Below, in pieces: positions 25,702-37,246 of a stretch of DNA of 64,000 nt; the stretch's first letter is position 1; every line of letters begins with the position of its first letter. Origin of the DNA: Siniperca chuatsi (lineage: Eukaryota; Chordata; Actinopteri; Centrarchiformes; Sinipercidae); assembly GCF_020085105.1 (NCBI RefSeq), contig NC_058062.1:9001445-9065444 (forward strand), read 5' to 3'. The position numbers and the translations under genes were made by a program. The notes below the pieces were generated by a model. The model had not been told where the DNA came from, did no database searches, and saw only the letters and a list, made by a program, of their open reading frames with translations.

Positions 25702-27511
25702 GTGAGTTTTCCTCTGTTTTCTATTATTTCGACCTACTAATGTGATGGGTTTGCCTTGAAGTTTCACCTTACAGTAGTAGAAAAGTGAAGTTGCCCCATT
25801 GAAGATGGCTAGATGCGAGAGTGAGTAGCTGTAGTTGTGCCAACAATAACCGCAGAAATGGTAGAATAATGGTTAAGCCGTGACAGCAGTCCAATCTTTG
25901 ATCTGTGCAGTCAAGTGTGATGGAGAGACACCATGTCCGCAATAATAGGCTAAATACACACCACGACAGGCTGGTTTGTTTTCTTACCCTTGTTCAGCTG
26001 TAGTAGCTCCTCAGTTTTAACGACGCGTTTAAATTTGGAAAACAACACCTGAAGACGTTTCTCACGGGATCAGCTTTCTGGGTGCTGGGGAAAAAATAGT
26101 TTCAGTTTAAGTTAAAAGCTCCTCCATTGACGGTAAAAAGTGTGTAATTGTAAAGTTGTGGTAGACTGCTCTTTGCATGAATAATAGCCCATATCTGCCA
26201 TTGGCACCTAGAGCTAATGGCATGTGATAGTGTCTGTTAATTTAACCATATGCAATATTTATTGAATTGTAGACTGCAAGATGAAGGCATCCTTGCTTAC
26301 TGGATGAGTCAATCTACTAATAAATGTCCTTAAATCCCAGGCCATGGATGACAAATTACTAGCCTACTTACTTACTTTTACTTTTTGCTTTTAATATAGG
26401 CTATATGTTTAGTCTTGTGATGTTAAGTCATTCATAAAATGCAATAGCATAAACTGCTTAAAGCACAATACCAGTATTAGATTCTTATACTCCACACAGG
26501 CACATGAATATATTCTCCTAATTTGTAGGGGTTTTTTTATCCAGTGGTTACAACACACTTGACATCTTTGTTTTGATAAATGATATCAAAAGTTTTGATC
26601 AGCTTTTAAAGACACTATTTAATAACAGATATTAACAGACGTTTCCCTTAGTTACTAATTATGTAGGACTAATTATGGCCAGCACATCCACCTGACCATA
26701 TTTCACATCATCTAGAAGGCTGAGTGAATGGTACTTTCTGACAAAGTAGGCCTACTGCTCAGATAAGTCTTACCGCTCACCAAATTAAATTCTTCTTGAG
26801 ATTTAGGCTTTGCACTTGTTATCGTCAACGTCATCTATGTGACCAAAGGGGACATAGGCATGTGGGCCATGGCTTAATGGCCGTAATCCTGCTTTGTGCT
26901 GACGATTGAACTCTGACTTTGTTGATTCCTGTGACAGTTCAACCTTTTGCTGAAAAGACGCTGAGGAAGCTGTCGAGACTGACAGTGACCTGTGCTTGAC
27001 CAGAGTCTCTTATACTAGAACTTGATATGAGTAAATACTGTTTTTCCAAAGCAAATCTGACATTGTGCAGCAGTAAGTCAATTAAATCATCAACATTTTG
27101 TACCTTTTACAATTTTCTGTGGTTAATCAGTCAAGATGTGTAGATTAACAATGAGGATGGTAAGCTGTTAGATAACTGTTGACTGATATGTCAAAATCCT
27201 CAGTTTGTAAGGAATCCATTCAAAAACAGGTTTTCTTGCCCACAAGAAAATTCCAGCACTGTGACTCACTTCTTTGGGGACTGATAATGATTTTGGGAAA
27301 ATGTTCTGAATTATATAAAACCCCTCCACAGAAATTGAGTCGATGGCAAGTATTTTTAACACCTCTGAGAGTTTAGTAATTTTAATTTACAAAATGTTAT
27401 GCAGCATTAGTATGCACCTGAAGTCAGATCCCTCAATAATACTCTCAGTTAATGGGCTGCTTTCCAAGAATAATTGTCATCTTAGAAACGCACTAGAACC
27501 AGAAAAGATTT

Positions 27512-27878
27512 AGGTACAGTATGTAGGATTTAGTGGCATCTAGCAGTGAAATTGCAGTTTGCAACCATTTGAATACCGCTCGTCCCAACCTCCCCTTCCA
27601 AGCGTGTAGGAGAAACTATGGTGGCCGCTTAAAACGCAAACAGCCCTATCTAGAGCCGGTGTTTGGTTTGTCCATTCTCGGCTACTGTAGAAACATGGCG
27701 GTGCAACATGGCGACGTCCGTGGAAGGGGACCAGCTCCCTATGTAGATAAAAATGGCTAAGGCAATGAAAACACAGCGATTCTTATTTTCAGGTGATTAT
27801 ACACTAATGAAAACATACTTATGAATATTGTATTCCATTTCTGCCAATAACTCCTCTTAAATGTTACACACTGAACCT
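27512..27878. mobile_element. MITE-like element, about 367 bp
   Basis: The left end AGGTACAGTATGTAGGATTTA and the right end, reading inward on the other strand, AGGTTCAGTGTGTAACATTTA are imperfect inverted copies. The interior has blocks familiar from a very common percomorph repeat ('agcgtgtaggagaaacta', 'aggtgattatacactaatg'). The 75-aa open frame at 27533-27760 falls inside this repeat and is not a gene. The target duplication is too short or decayed to call (T/A-rich on both sides). Confidence 0.65.
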
Positions 27879-29439
27879 TTTAAATTAACTATTTACATCT
27901 CAATAGCCTCTCATGCTGAAAATAGTTTGGTAGTTCTGTGGGCAGTTACTTTAAATTATGCACTATTAATTGCTAGAAAATACTGTGCATCAAATGTCAT
28001 TGCGTTATACTTCACCTCTGACATTGCTACACAGTCACAGCATGTGTAAATGTGATTCATGTAATCTTATTTTCTTTCTGTAGTATTTCTGTTGCTGCTC
28101 CACTGCACGCTGCTGCAGACAAGAGTAGTGAATCATGTGACATCACTCAGTACTTTCTGAGAAGAGCCTGTAAATTCCACTGAGGATATATGAGGGGTGT
28201 GGGCCCAGTATGTCACACTACTCCCATCAGACCGTGTGATCTGGCTTCAAAACGCTGAGACGTCAAGCATGTGGGCGTCACTCTTATGAGATCATGTTTG
28301 GTGGGGATGAAGCATGCTGAAGCAGGGCCTCCCCCTCTGGGAATATTTAACTATACCATTTTTGACATGGAGTGGGGCAAAAAGTTCAGATGGGGGCTTA
28401 ACCAAGTCTGCGACTGCAGTCAAAGTCATGCAAGAAGAACTCAACAGAGATATGTCCTCATGTTGTACTCTTTTGACAAGTGCTAAAGCTGTTCTTACTT
28501 AGCCATGTAAGTTTACGTATGTCACCTTTACGGGAAGCAGCTAGCAAGAAGCCATCTTTCTCCTGGTTTTATTCTCACATATACATACTTATAGCAATAG
28601 ATTTGTTTACATGCTGTATTAAAGACACAATACTGGAAATAGTGATCTTTCTTGTAATTAAGGGTATCTGACGACATGACCAAAACCTTTTATTTATAAT
28701 CGAACAGCTCCTGCAAGCTTTTTCTGCAAAATCCTCAAGAGAAAAATATTGCCATTTGATGTCTCCTAACTGATGATTTTTATTATTGCTTAATTATAGA
28801 TTATTTCTTGAGTAACTGACTAATTATGTAGTCAAAGTAAAGTCCTTAATTTACTTAGTCTGAACAAATGTCAAAAACTCAGATCTTTGCATTTGAGAAG
28901 CTGTGACCAGCAAATAATTATTATACCTGACAAATTACCATACACCTGAACTGACAGACAATACAATTTGCATACTTTAATAACTAATTTGCATACTTTG
29001 ATCACTGCATAAATATGGACTTAAAAAAGCCCATATGAAAAGTCCATTCATATGCCTCAGGTAGTACACATGCTACTGAATATAGTGCCTGTTGTTTTGC
29101 ATATCTCTGACCTTCACTCAACCCCAACAAGCGGAATCTGAATTGGACTTGAAATGAAATGGTCCTCATTATTCTGAATTGAAACAGACATAGCTCATAC
29201 GATATGAGATTGCAGTACCTCCAAGTCAGGAGTAAATATTTTCTTTCATCTTTCCTGTTTGTCCCTCAGTTGAGTAGAAAACTCATTTCATAATCATGGG
29301 CAGTTGGCAAAATGTGCAGAGCGAAAGCGCAATGACTTTCACAACACCAAAGTAGAAGTTGCCCAGAGTGACAGTCAAATTGCTCCCTAATATTGTAGTA
29401 AGTAACTGTCATTTTCTTCTCTATTCATGCATCACAAGA

Positions 29440-29468
29440 TATATAAGTATATATATATATATATATAA

Positions 29469-29515
<47 letters not shown>
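29440..29515 (+). repeat. (AT)n microsatellite
   Basis: Alternating AT with one AAGT interruption at about 29467-29470, the second block being about 44 bp. It creates a meaningless Tyr-Ile open frame. Confidence 0.95.
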
Positions 29516-29517
<2 letters not shown>

Positions 29518-29855
29518 TGTGGCAACTATGCTGTGATTGCTTTGGCCTATTTTTAAAAGACTGATATACTGGGAGTGTGATTTTAAGAAGAAGGGCCTGG
29601 TGGTTCAGCATGAAACAAAATACATGTACGTAATATCAAATTTCTGTCACTTCCAGTAGGTAAATGTAGGAAATCCCAAGGTTTCAGTTTCCTGTTTATC
29701 AGGTTAGTTTTTATCTCCACTTCAAAATTGCTTTGTCAAGGTCTTGTGTCGAGTACTAGTCTAATACTGTCTACAGAGGTGTAGGAAACAGGAAACAAAG
29801 TCTTTGGAAACAAAGTCAACAGTTAAACACCGGTGCACCACAAACCCAAGACTTC

Positions 29856-29875
29856 TTTTTTTTTTTTTTTTTTTT
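29856..29875 (+). repeat. Poly-T run, 20 bases
   Basis: An uninterrupted T run of 20 ending in TGCAG, so by chance it resembles a polypyrimidine tract with an acceptor. No coding exon follows. It could also be the A-tail of a minus-strand retroposon. Confidence 0.85.
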
Positions 29876-31778
29876 GCAGAATTTTAGGTATCCTGCAGCT
29901 ATTGGAAGCCGCAGAGTGAGCCAATGTGGTAATGAAAGGGTGGCTAAAATGTCTGTATACAGCAGGTGCTGATGAATGGGGACAGCCCGCCACAGTGTGC
30001 AGTGTGCTCTCTCCCTTTAATTATCACCAGCCTCTCTTAAAGTCATTTTCTCCTTAAGTGATCACAGGTTGTTGAAGGAGTGAAGGGTGAACAAACTTCT
30101 TCCAATCTACAATACATTGAGAAAATAGCACATAATCTATGGGAGAGGGCCATAGCTAATTATGTAATTTTTTGCAAGGCCTGTTTTTAGTAAATGAGTC
30201 ACCTAGCTGCTTGTGTTAGAGAGCCATGTTTACAAGGCCTGACCAGTGCTCCTGTCTTGGTGAAGACAGGTTTTTTGTAAAGAGTAACTCTAAAGTTTCT
30301 TCCTCCTGATCCTGTTCCAGTCCAGCTCTGAGCTCCAGCCTCCACTATAGTCTCATTACAGCCAATTGGATTAGTAGAGAGGAGGGACTGAGCCTTTGTG
30401 TGTGTATATGCGTCTGTGTCTGAGGCTTAAGGCCAAAACAGCCTCTATAGTGGTGTTACGTAAGTGAACAGAAGAATGTTTCCCCTCTATTGGAATTGTT
30501 ACTCATCTTCCTGAAAACAAAACTGCCTTCCTGCGCTTTGTTCCACAGTATTTACATGGGGGAGGTTTCCAAAAAATTCTGCACAGATTAGCACGTCATT
30601 TATTGTAAAATGTATTTTCTCTTCAGAAAATCATTCATTTTAAAAGCAGTTTTGGGAGTGAAGCCAAACATGTGGAAACATAACAGTGAAATTATCACTG
30701 AGGAAATAAAATACAGTGAACTAGGGTGACTTATCACTGCAATCCTGTGATAGCCTTATGATCTCCTTTTTCCTTGACCAAAGTTGTTTGAATAATTTAT
30801 TTAAAATGACATGAGTTAATTATGCAAGGCTGCATTACATAAGCTTTTTGAAAAATTGCAGCCCCATCAGACTTGATCACAAATGCTCCTTACATGTGCG
30901 TGGTCATTTTCTTTGACCTTGCCCTGAACTCCAACCCCTCAGCTCAGTCCTCGCTGACCCTTCCCCAGTGCCTGCTTCACATTTCACTCTATAAATCTAC
31001 CTATTACCACGTGCCCAACCCCCAGTCAACTTTGCAGTAATCTGAACAGAAGGTGCATGTGCTTTACTCACAGTAGTAACACCAAAGCAGCCTGTAAAGT
31101 GTCAGGCTAGAAAAGTGTTGTTCTTTATCTGGCTGTTTGACCATGTGAAAAGCACAAGGGCAGCACTGCACAGACAGCAATGCCCCTGCATGTGACTGTG
31201 ACAGAGAAAGAGAGCGGCAGAGCAAGGCAGAAAAAGCTTGCAGAGGCATCAAACACAGGCTCTGGCCAGCGTGGCTTTCAAAGAGAAGAAATAGTGGGTT
31301 TTGAGGCTGAGCTAGAAAATGAAACATATTGTGAAATGTTCGTATTGAGCCAGTCAAATGCAGTGAAGTGAAATTAACAGTGTTAACCAGGGCATAATAG
31401 CTGTGCTGTGGCTGAAGTGTTTTTGTGTCAAGGCCTTGCTTGCTCCTCTAGCTAGCACAGAAACCAATAACAGAGAGGGTTGAATTCTGCTTATGGAGGA
31501 AAAACTCAACAACTCCATGTTTTGTATTTTGTGACTTCCTCAAAACTTAATACTTACACTTAATTCCAGCAACAACAGACAGAATTTGTTCCCTCTAGTG
31601 TTATGCATGATCACTACTTCAGTAATATGTCAACACGTTAATAAGGGACTAATGTCATCTGGGATTTTCAACTTACAGCTTAAACTCTATTGTCTCTAAG
31701 GGGAACATTACATAGCAACTATGACATTTATTATCAGTGCTGTAACTAACTTCTTTCTCCCTAACTCTCTATCTGCAG

Positions 31779-31818
31779 TCGACCTGTTGAGAGACTTGAA
31801 CCGTGTCAGAGCCCAGCA
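31779..31818 (+). other. gpr146: gpr146 5' untranslated part of the coding exon
   Basis: The pyrimidine-rich tract 'ctctatctgcag' ends at 31778 and gives a good acceptor 40 bp before the gpr146 ATG, so the coding exon probably starts here. The segment holds an in-frame-independent TGA at 31788-31790 that would close a predicted upstream ORF begun in the candidate first exon. Confidence 0.6.
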
Positions 31819-32820
31819 ATGTGGATCTGCATGGTTTACAATGAGACGGACACCAGCGTGGACTTCCGGCTCTGCCAGGACTATGGCCTCATCCTGTCAG
31901 TCTTCTCCCTCATCTACCTCCTGGTGTGCTTCCCATTGGGGCTGTGCTACAATGCACTGCTGGTCGTGGTCAACCTCTCCAACAAGGTGTCCATGACCAT
32001 GCCGGATGTTTATTTCGTCAACATGGCCATTGCGGGCCTTGTGCTCAACCTGGTGGCGCCCGTGGAGCTGCTGAGCTCCACCTTCACCCGCTGGCATGCA
32101 TGGGAGTACAACAATGAGATCTACATCACCCTGCTCATCCTCTTCAACATCTCGTCTCTGGTCATCATGTATTCCACCACACTGCTCAGTCTGGACTACT
32201 ATATAGAGCGGGCACTGCCTCGCACATATATGTCCAGTGTGTATAACACCAAACATGTGTGTGGGTTCATCTGGGGCGGCGCGGTGCTCACTAGCTTCTC
32301 TTCACTGCTCTTCTATGTGTGCAACCACATCTCCACTAAGATGGTTGAATGTTCCAAAATGCAGAACAAGGAGGCAGCCGACGCTATCATGATGTTCATT
32401 GGTTACGTGGTTCCAGCTGTGGCTGTTTTTTATGCCTTTGTGCTCATTTTGCGCATTAGGAAGGAGTCTACACCTCTGGATCAGGACTCCGCTCGCTTGG
32501 ACCCTTCTATCCACAGACTGCTGCTAGCCTCAGTCTGTGTGCAGTTTGTACTGTGGACCCCATACTATATGACCCTGTTGGTACACACCATAGCCGGTGC
32601 ACCAGGGTATATTAGCAACGTGCATTACTTACCTACCTATTATTTCTTGAGATGTGTGTCTAAACTGCTGGCTTTCTCTAGCAGCTTTGCGATGCCTCTC
32701 ATGTACAGGCAGATGAATAAAAACTTCTCCAACAAGCTTCAGCGGCTGCTCAGGAGGCTGCACTGTGGAGACCAGTCCTGCCCTCATGAACGCTCAACAG
32801 TGCAACAAGTGGTGACGTGA
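31819..32820 (+). CDS. gpr146: G-protein-coupled receptor 146
   Basis: A single-exon frame of 333 residues, the same length as I recall for mammalian GPR146, and alignable with it throughout (for example [43 protein letters not shown]). GPR146 is a class A seven-transmembrane receptor of the plasma membrane. In mammals it has been tied to hepatic ERK/SREBP2 signalling and cholesterol level, while its proposed ligand C-peptide is disputed. One N-glycosylation sequon, NET, is at residues 8-10. Class A landmarks are altered as in the human protein: Gly73 replaces Asp2.50, DYY (126-128) replaces DRY, MPLMY (292-296) replaces NPxxY, and the TM3 disulfide cysteine is missing. LWTP at 245-248 stands for CWxP. 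The start follows a splice acceptor by 40 bp and matches the family N terminus (MW...). gper1 lies 10.7 kb downstream on the same strand. Confidence 0.96.
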   Translation: MWICMVYNETDTSVDFRLCQDYGLILSVFSLIYLLVCFPLGLCYNALLVVVNLSNKVSMTMPDVYFVNMAIAGLVLNLVAPVELLSSTFTRWHAWEYNNEIYITLLILFNISSLVIMYSTTLLSLDYYIERALPRTYMSSVYNTKHVCGFIWGGAVLTSFSSLLFYVCNHISTKMVECSKMQNKEAADAIMMFIGYVVPAVAVFYAFVLILRIRKESTPLDQDSARLDPSIHRLLLASVCVQFVLWTPYYMTLLVHTIAGAPGYISNVHYLPTYYFLRCVSKLLAFSSSFAMPLMYRQMNKNFSNKLQRLLRRLHCGDQSCPHERSTVQQVVT

Positions 32821-34760
32821 GATTACCAACCCTGAGATATTACCAACGCCCCCTCTTGACCTAGCCGGCACTTATCTTCCTCCTACAGAGCCAGTATCTG
32901 ATTGGGTTCCCTCGCTGCTCTGGACTGTGTTAAGAGCGACGTAGCTAACTGTGGAATTTCCTGTCACCTTCGAGAACTTGATCTGACCAGTCCACTTCTG
33001 CATTGAGAGGACAAACCAAGCAAAAACCACTAAGTGCAGTTATTTTTTGTCACCGAGTGACGCTCTCCACTAAGACACTTGGGCTTCTAGTTTGAGAGCG
33101 GTAAATTGGTGCAATCAGCTGATGACTACCCAGTGCAGTGTTTTCTCTGAGTTTTATCCAAACGCTAACAAAATATCCTGTTAGAAAGGGACTCCCAAGC
33201 ACTACACCATTGCAGTGGGTGCAGCCTCCCTGATAGGGGTGCGTTATGAATATTCGGCTGACTGTGTGCAAGTTTGTTTGTTTGTTTTCACTGTAGTCAC
33301 AATATGCTACTAGATACAATTTAAGTCCCAGCAAGAACAATTTACAAATTATGCATGATGCTTTCCCTTAACATACACACAGAATCAATAAGCTATAAAC
33401 TTAACTTAATTATCAAGTGAAGCCAAGTTATTTTGTTTCTTAATAGAACACTCCACAACCCTGCATTGATGGATGGTGGCTGGTATATCAACAACCCACC
33501 CCAGCTAATGAACTTCATTGTGTATCAACACTGCAAACCAACATTTTGCGCTGCCAGTGAACATCAGTGTTTACTGCCCTCAAACTAGAGGCTTTGATCT
33601 CTTAAATGAGAAGACAGTTCTACCTTTCCAGAGCTGAATTTTCCTTTTACTTAAAAGTACTTAGAGTGATTCCTCATTATCACAGTAAATAATCTTCACA
33701 TTTTAAAGGTGGAGACAGTTGTCTCTTACAGAAATTTTAGCTTAATTTCAAAAGCTATTTTCTTTCTCGATACCGGTACCGCCCTGTAGCAAGAGGTAGG
33801 CACTGGTATGAAGAGATGTTCTGATTTCACTTTTATAGATTGAGTTCTGAGGTTTTGATCCAATTGCAGGCATAAAGAGATTATTCTTGCATATGTGAAG
33901 CTCCATAACAAATATCATAAATTAATATACATCAACACTACTTTGAAGTCACACAGAACTACATGAAATGCTTATATAGAGCTTTTATTCAGGGTTCAGA
34001 CATAACCGGTATACCTCTTGTGATCTCTGCTGAAATCACATCACCTGTTAACCATAAGCAGTTCAAATCAACTCATTAAAAATCATCTCTTGATCAGAGA
34101 GCCTCAGCTCAGTATGTGATTTGTTAAGCTATGTTTTGCTTCTGCAGGAATTATGCGTGGAGAGCCTCTAATAGGGTCAGTGAAGTCAACACAGGGTCAC
34201 AGAGAGGGCCCTAAGAAGGTGGCATGTATATTCCCTAAATTGTATGAGCACCCATGAGTGGCTGGGAGGATATTCAGTGGAAATATGAAGACCTGACTGG
34301 GTCACTCTAGAGGCACTATCAAAAACCTTCACAAATTATAAAAGAATCTCCTGCCAAGCAACTGCAAACAGTGTGCTTGACGCAGAGTTTGAACTGAAAT
34401 GCTCCTCAGATGCATTAAGGTAATCTGCACATTATTGGTAAAGCTGCTTTGCTTTCTTGCCTGCCACTTAGTGAAAAGTGAACAGACTAATAGTGATGAA
34501 CCCTAGTTATAAAAATGAAAAATAGAAACTTGTTTTTGCATGAGGTCTGTTGTATCACTACATTAATTTAGTTTTTTATTTGCTTTCTGAATGAGAGGGC
34601 CAGTTTATTAATCATCCTGTGAACAGATACACCAGCAGGGTGGGGCATTCACTTGAAGAGAAATGGAAGGTGGGCACACTGTTATATTACACTCACAGAC
34701 AACAATAGTCACTTATCTTTGTAGACAGTTTTAATTTACACCTTCAAATAAACAATTTTA
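32821..34760 (+). other. gpr146 3' flank, probable 3' UTR
   Basis: No reading frame of note follows the stop. The first AATAAA I noticed after the stop is at 34747-34752, so a 3' UTR of up to about 1.9 kb is possible but the end is not defined by sequence alone. Confidence 0.3.
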
Positions 34761-36589
34761 CGTTAATAATGACCTGCCAAAATCTTTTGGCTATTTCCTC
34801 AAGTGTGCCTGGCTTTCACTGTAAAACGTAAAGGATTGCCAGATGTACTAACACAGATTTGATGCTTTTCATTCATATATGAAGTTATTATTAAGATTAT
34901 AACATTATATCACACATACTGTATTTTTTAAACATCTCATGACTAGACATATTGTTTGATTGAGCTATGAAACAGTGTGCAACATTTTAATTTTTGCTGC
35001 ATAGCCCCACCCTCGTTATGTGTATCTACAATCAATTAGTGAGAAGTACTGTTTATTTTCAACTGAGGCTGTGTGTTTACATTATGTGCTACAATATGTG
35101 CTGCCCCATAAAAAAAGCTTGTATGTATCGTGACACAGTTAATCATTATTTGAACTCAGCTCAAAGTCCTAATGTTTACTGTTCATTGAGGATTGGAAGG
35201 TAAACAGTAGTACATGGTCAAATGATAAGTGGTTCGAATCAAAGCTTGTGATGGTCTGATGGAGGAAATTTAAGCAACATTTTCGGCCATGAATTGGTGC
35301 ACTATATACAGAGATTGCAGTTGTGTCCACATTAATTTTTACCAAAACTCCAACTATTATTTAATTAATAGGTCCTACAATGACACTCGAATTATAGTGA
35401 ATAGAATTGAATATTTCCCAGTTTTCTGATCATTATGTGACAGTTCAACATGTTCCCATTGGTATTTTTATGCAGTTAATATGGATAGAATTGATGTCAA
35501 TTTTACATTAATTTCATGAAGAGACATCCAACTAGAAGGCACTCAACAAAACTAAAAATGTGTTATTTTGATAAGATTTTAATTTCAGTCTAGATCTGAA
35601 TCTGCATCCAACTACACAAAATGAATGACAATTGTGCTGATTTTTGGAGAATAGCTAAATAAGAGTCATGACCATTTAACTTTAGCATGTTGCTGCAGCA
35701 CCACCTGTAGGCAAAGTTTTGCAAGATTGCTTGGAGTTGATATGCACATGTGGCATCAAAGTTTGGTTGCAATTACACAAAGAATGCCTCACATTTAACA
35801 CCAAAATCTAATTAGTATTCCTCAGCTCATGCCCTAAACTTTCACCAAATTTCAATGAAATCCATTAAGTTGTTTTTGAAATATCTTGCTAAGTAAGAGA
35901 TGGGACCTAAAACAATCTCCTTGGCATAGGTAATAATTAGCAATCACCTCAAATGGACTGACTGCATGATGCACACAACTGTGCCAATAAAGCTTGATCA
36001 AAGTCACACCCAACTCAGATTACTGCTCAGGTCTGAGTTGGTTTATTATTTGGCCATAATCTCACATCAGTGCAAAGACATTTGAGTAAAATTCACTGAG
36101 CAGTTAAATTGCTGAAACGGACTAAGTGTAAAAACACCCTTAAAGTTCTCGTGTGTCGAGTGTATGCAGATGCATTTTAGCTATTTGAACGGCAAAACCT
36201 CAAATGTTCAGATGAATCCAATTTCAGATGTGATGTTTTTGTGAATGTGTATGCAAGTGTATATGTATAATACAAAATAATGTGTATATATTGTATGTGA
36301 GAGATTTACAGGAAGATACCATGCTCTTTCAAAACTACAGTTATTTTCTGAAAGATATATTTAGATTCTAGTAAGTAATCTACTCTATTGTCAACTGAGT
36401 CAAAGACTGATTAAACAATAAACTAACATGGATGTTACCACTCCTTCTTATCTCAATGAAGTCTGACAATACTTACAATAATGTGAAATTATAGTGAAAC
36501 ATCTGCTCTGCAGTCTGTTGTTGAAAGGCTGCCAAACCTCTTTGTTCTTGCAAGTTAACCAGACATGACAAGTTTCACAGGGACAGTCT
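34761..36589. other. Gene-free stretch with an old repeat
   Basis: Around 35640-35930 the text ('caccaaatttcaatgaaatcc', 'gaaatatcttgctaa') resembles a decayed interspersed repeat common in fish. No gene or RNA was recognised in the stretch. Confidence 0.35.
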
Positions 36590-36965
36590 TTGGAATTCGA
36601 AGCTAACGTTACAGTCAGCAGATCGTTAGCTAAGCTTAGCACAAGGTAAGTAGTGATGGGGAAATAGCTTGCCTGGCTCTGTCCAACAATATAAAAATTC
36701 ACCTACCCACCTGTAAAGCTCACTAAGTAAAACTTTATATTTCATATTTTTAATCCGTACAAAAACCAAATAGTAAGAATGACAATTTGCCATTTTAAAA
36801 GGGAGGGTTAGCTATGTGCCAGGCTGTTTCTTGGCTGGGACCAGTTGCCAGGCAACCAGCGGAGACTCCAGGCTAGCTGTTTCACCATTTCCAGTTTTTG
36901 TGCTAAGCTTTTGTTATATTTAACAAACAGATATGAGTGGTATCAATCTTCTCATCCTATAATAG
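36590..36965 (+). repeat. Percomorph interspersed repeat, longer copy
   Basis: Includes 'gcttgcctggctctgtcc', 'taatccgtacaaaaacca' and 'ggttgcctgg' type blocks (here as CCAGTTGCCAGGCAACCAGC), then a reverse-oriented 'ctgtttcaccatttccag' arm. Left and right arms are partly complementary, so the transcript could fold back. It shares blocks with the repeats at 13955-14110 and 14348-14590. Confidence 0.55.
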
Positions 36966-37089
36966 TTAAATATTTTTTTTTTTCCATAATGTCCAGCTAT
37001 TTTTTAACTCAACAATATACAAGAGGATATCTGGTTTCAATAATTTGTTTAAAATTAACAAAAATTAAGCTGAAAGCAGTCTAAATCAA

Positions 37090-37246
37090 CTGTGTGTAAG
37101 GTTTCAGTCGTAGTCATCTGGACACATTTCGGCTCCCATCCGGAAGTCGTTCTCAATTGTGGGATGGGATGGGAAACGTCTTGATTCTGAAAACAGTGTC
37201 CAGATGACTGGACGAATGAGGGACTACACCGTCTTATTTTGAAAAA
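37090..37246 (-). repeat. Foldback repeat, copy A
   Basis: Shares long words with 53776-53921: 'tttcagtcgtagtcatctgg', 'tttcggctcccatccgg' and, inverted here, 'gacggtgtagtccctcatt'. The two arms ('catctggacac' / 'gtgtccagatg') are complementary, so it is a foldback element. This copy has a rearranged centre with a GGGATGGGATGGGA run. Confidence 0.7.

Larger units (their letters stand above)
25702..31778 (+). other. Probable gpr146 intron (no coding sequence)
   Basis: The stretch runs from the GTGAGT donor to a TCTGCAG acceptor. It contains a MITE-like element (27512-27878), an AT microsatellite (29440-29515), a 20-base T run (29856-29875) and two ATTTGCAT octamers 21 bp apart (28966-28973, 28987-28994). 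I see no coding exon in it. Its status as an intron depends on the first-exon call. Confidence 0.4.

Noticed and set aside
27533..27760. 75-residue open frame
   Set aside because: Lies wholly inside the MITE-like repeat 27512-27878.
29359..29556. Tyr-Ile repeat frame
   Set aside because: Product of the AT microsatellite.
31897..32256. 119-residue frame antisense to gpr146
   Set aside because: Shadow of the conserved receptor frame; His/Asp-rich translation is a codon-mirror effect.
35231..35241. GGTTCGAATCA, resembling a tRNA B box
   Set aside because: No A box at the right distance, no cloverleaf, no terminator; an isolated 11-bp match.
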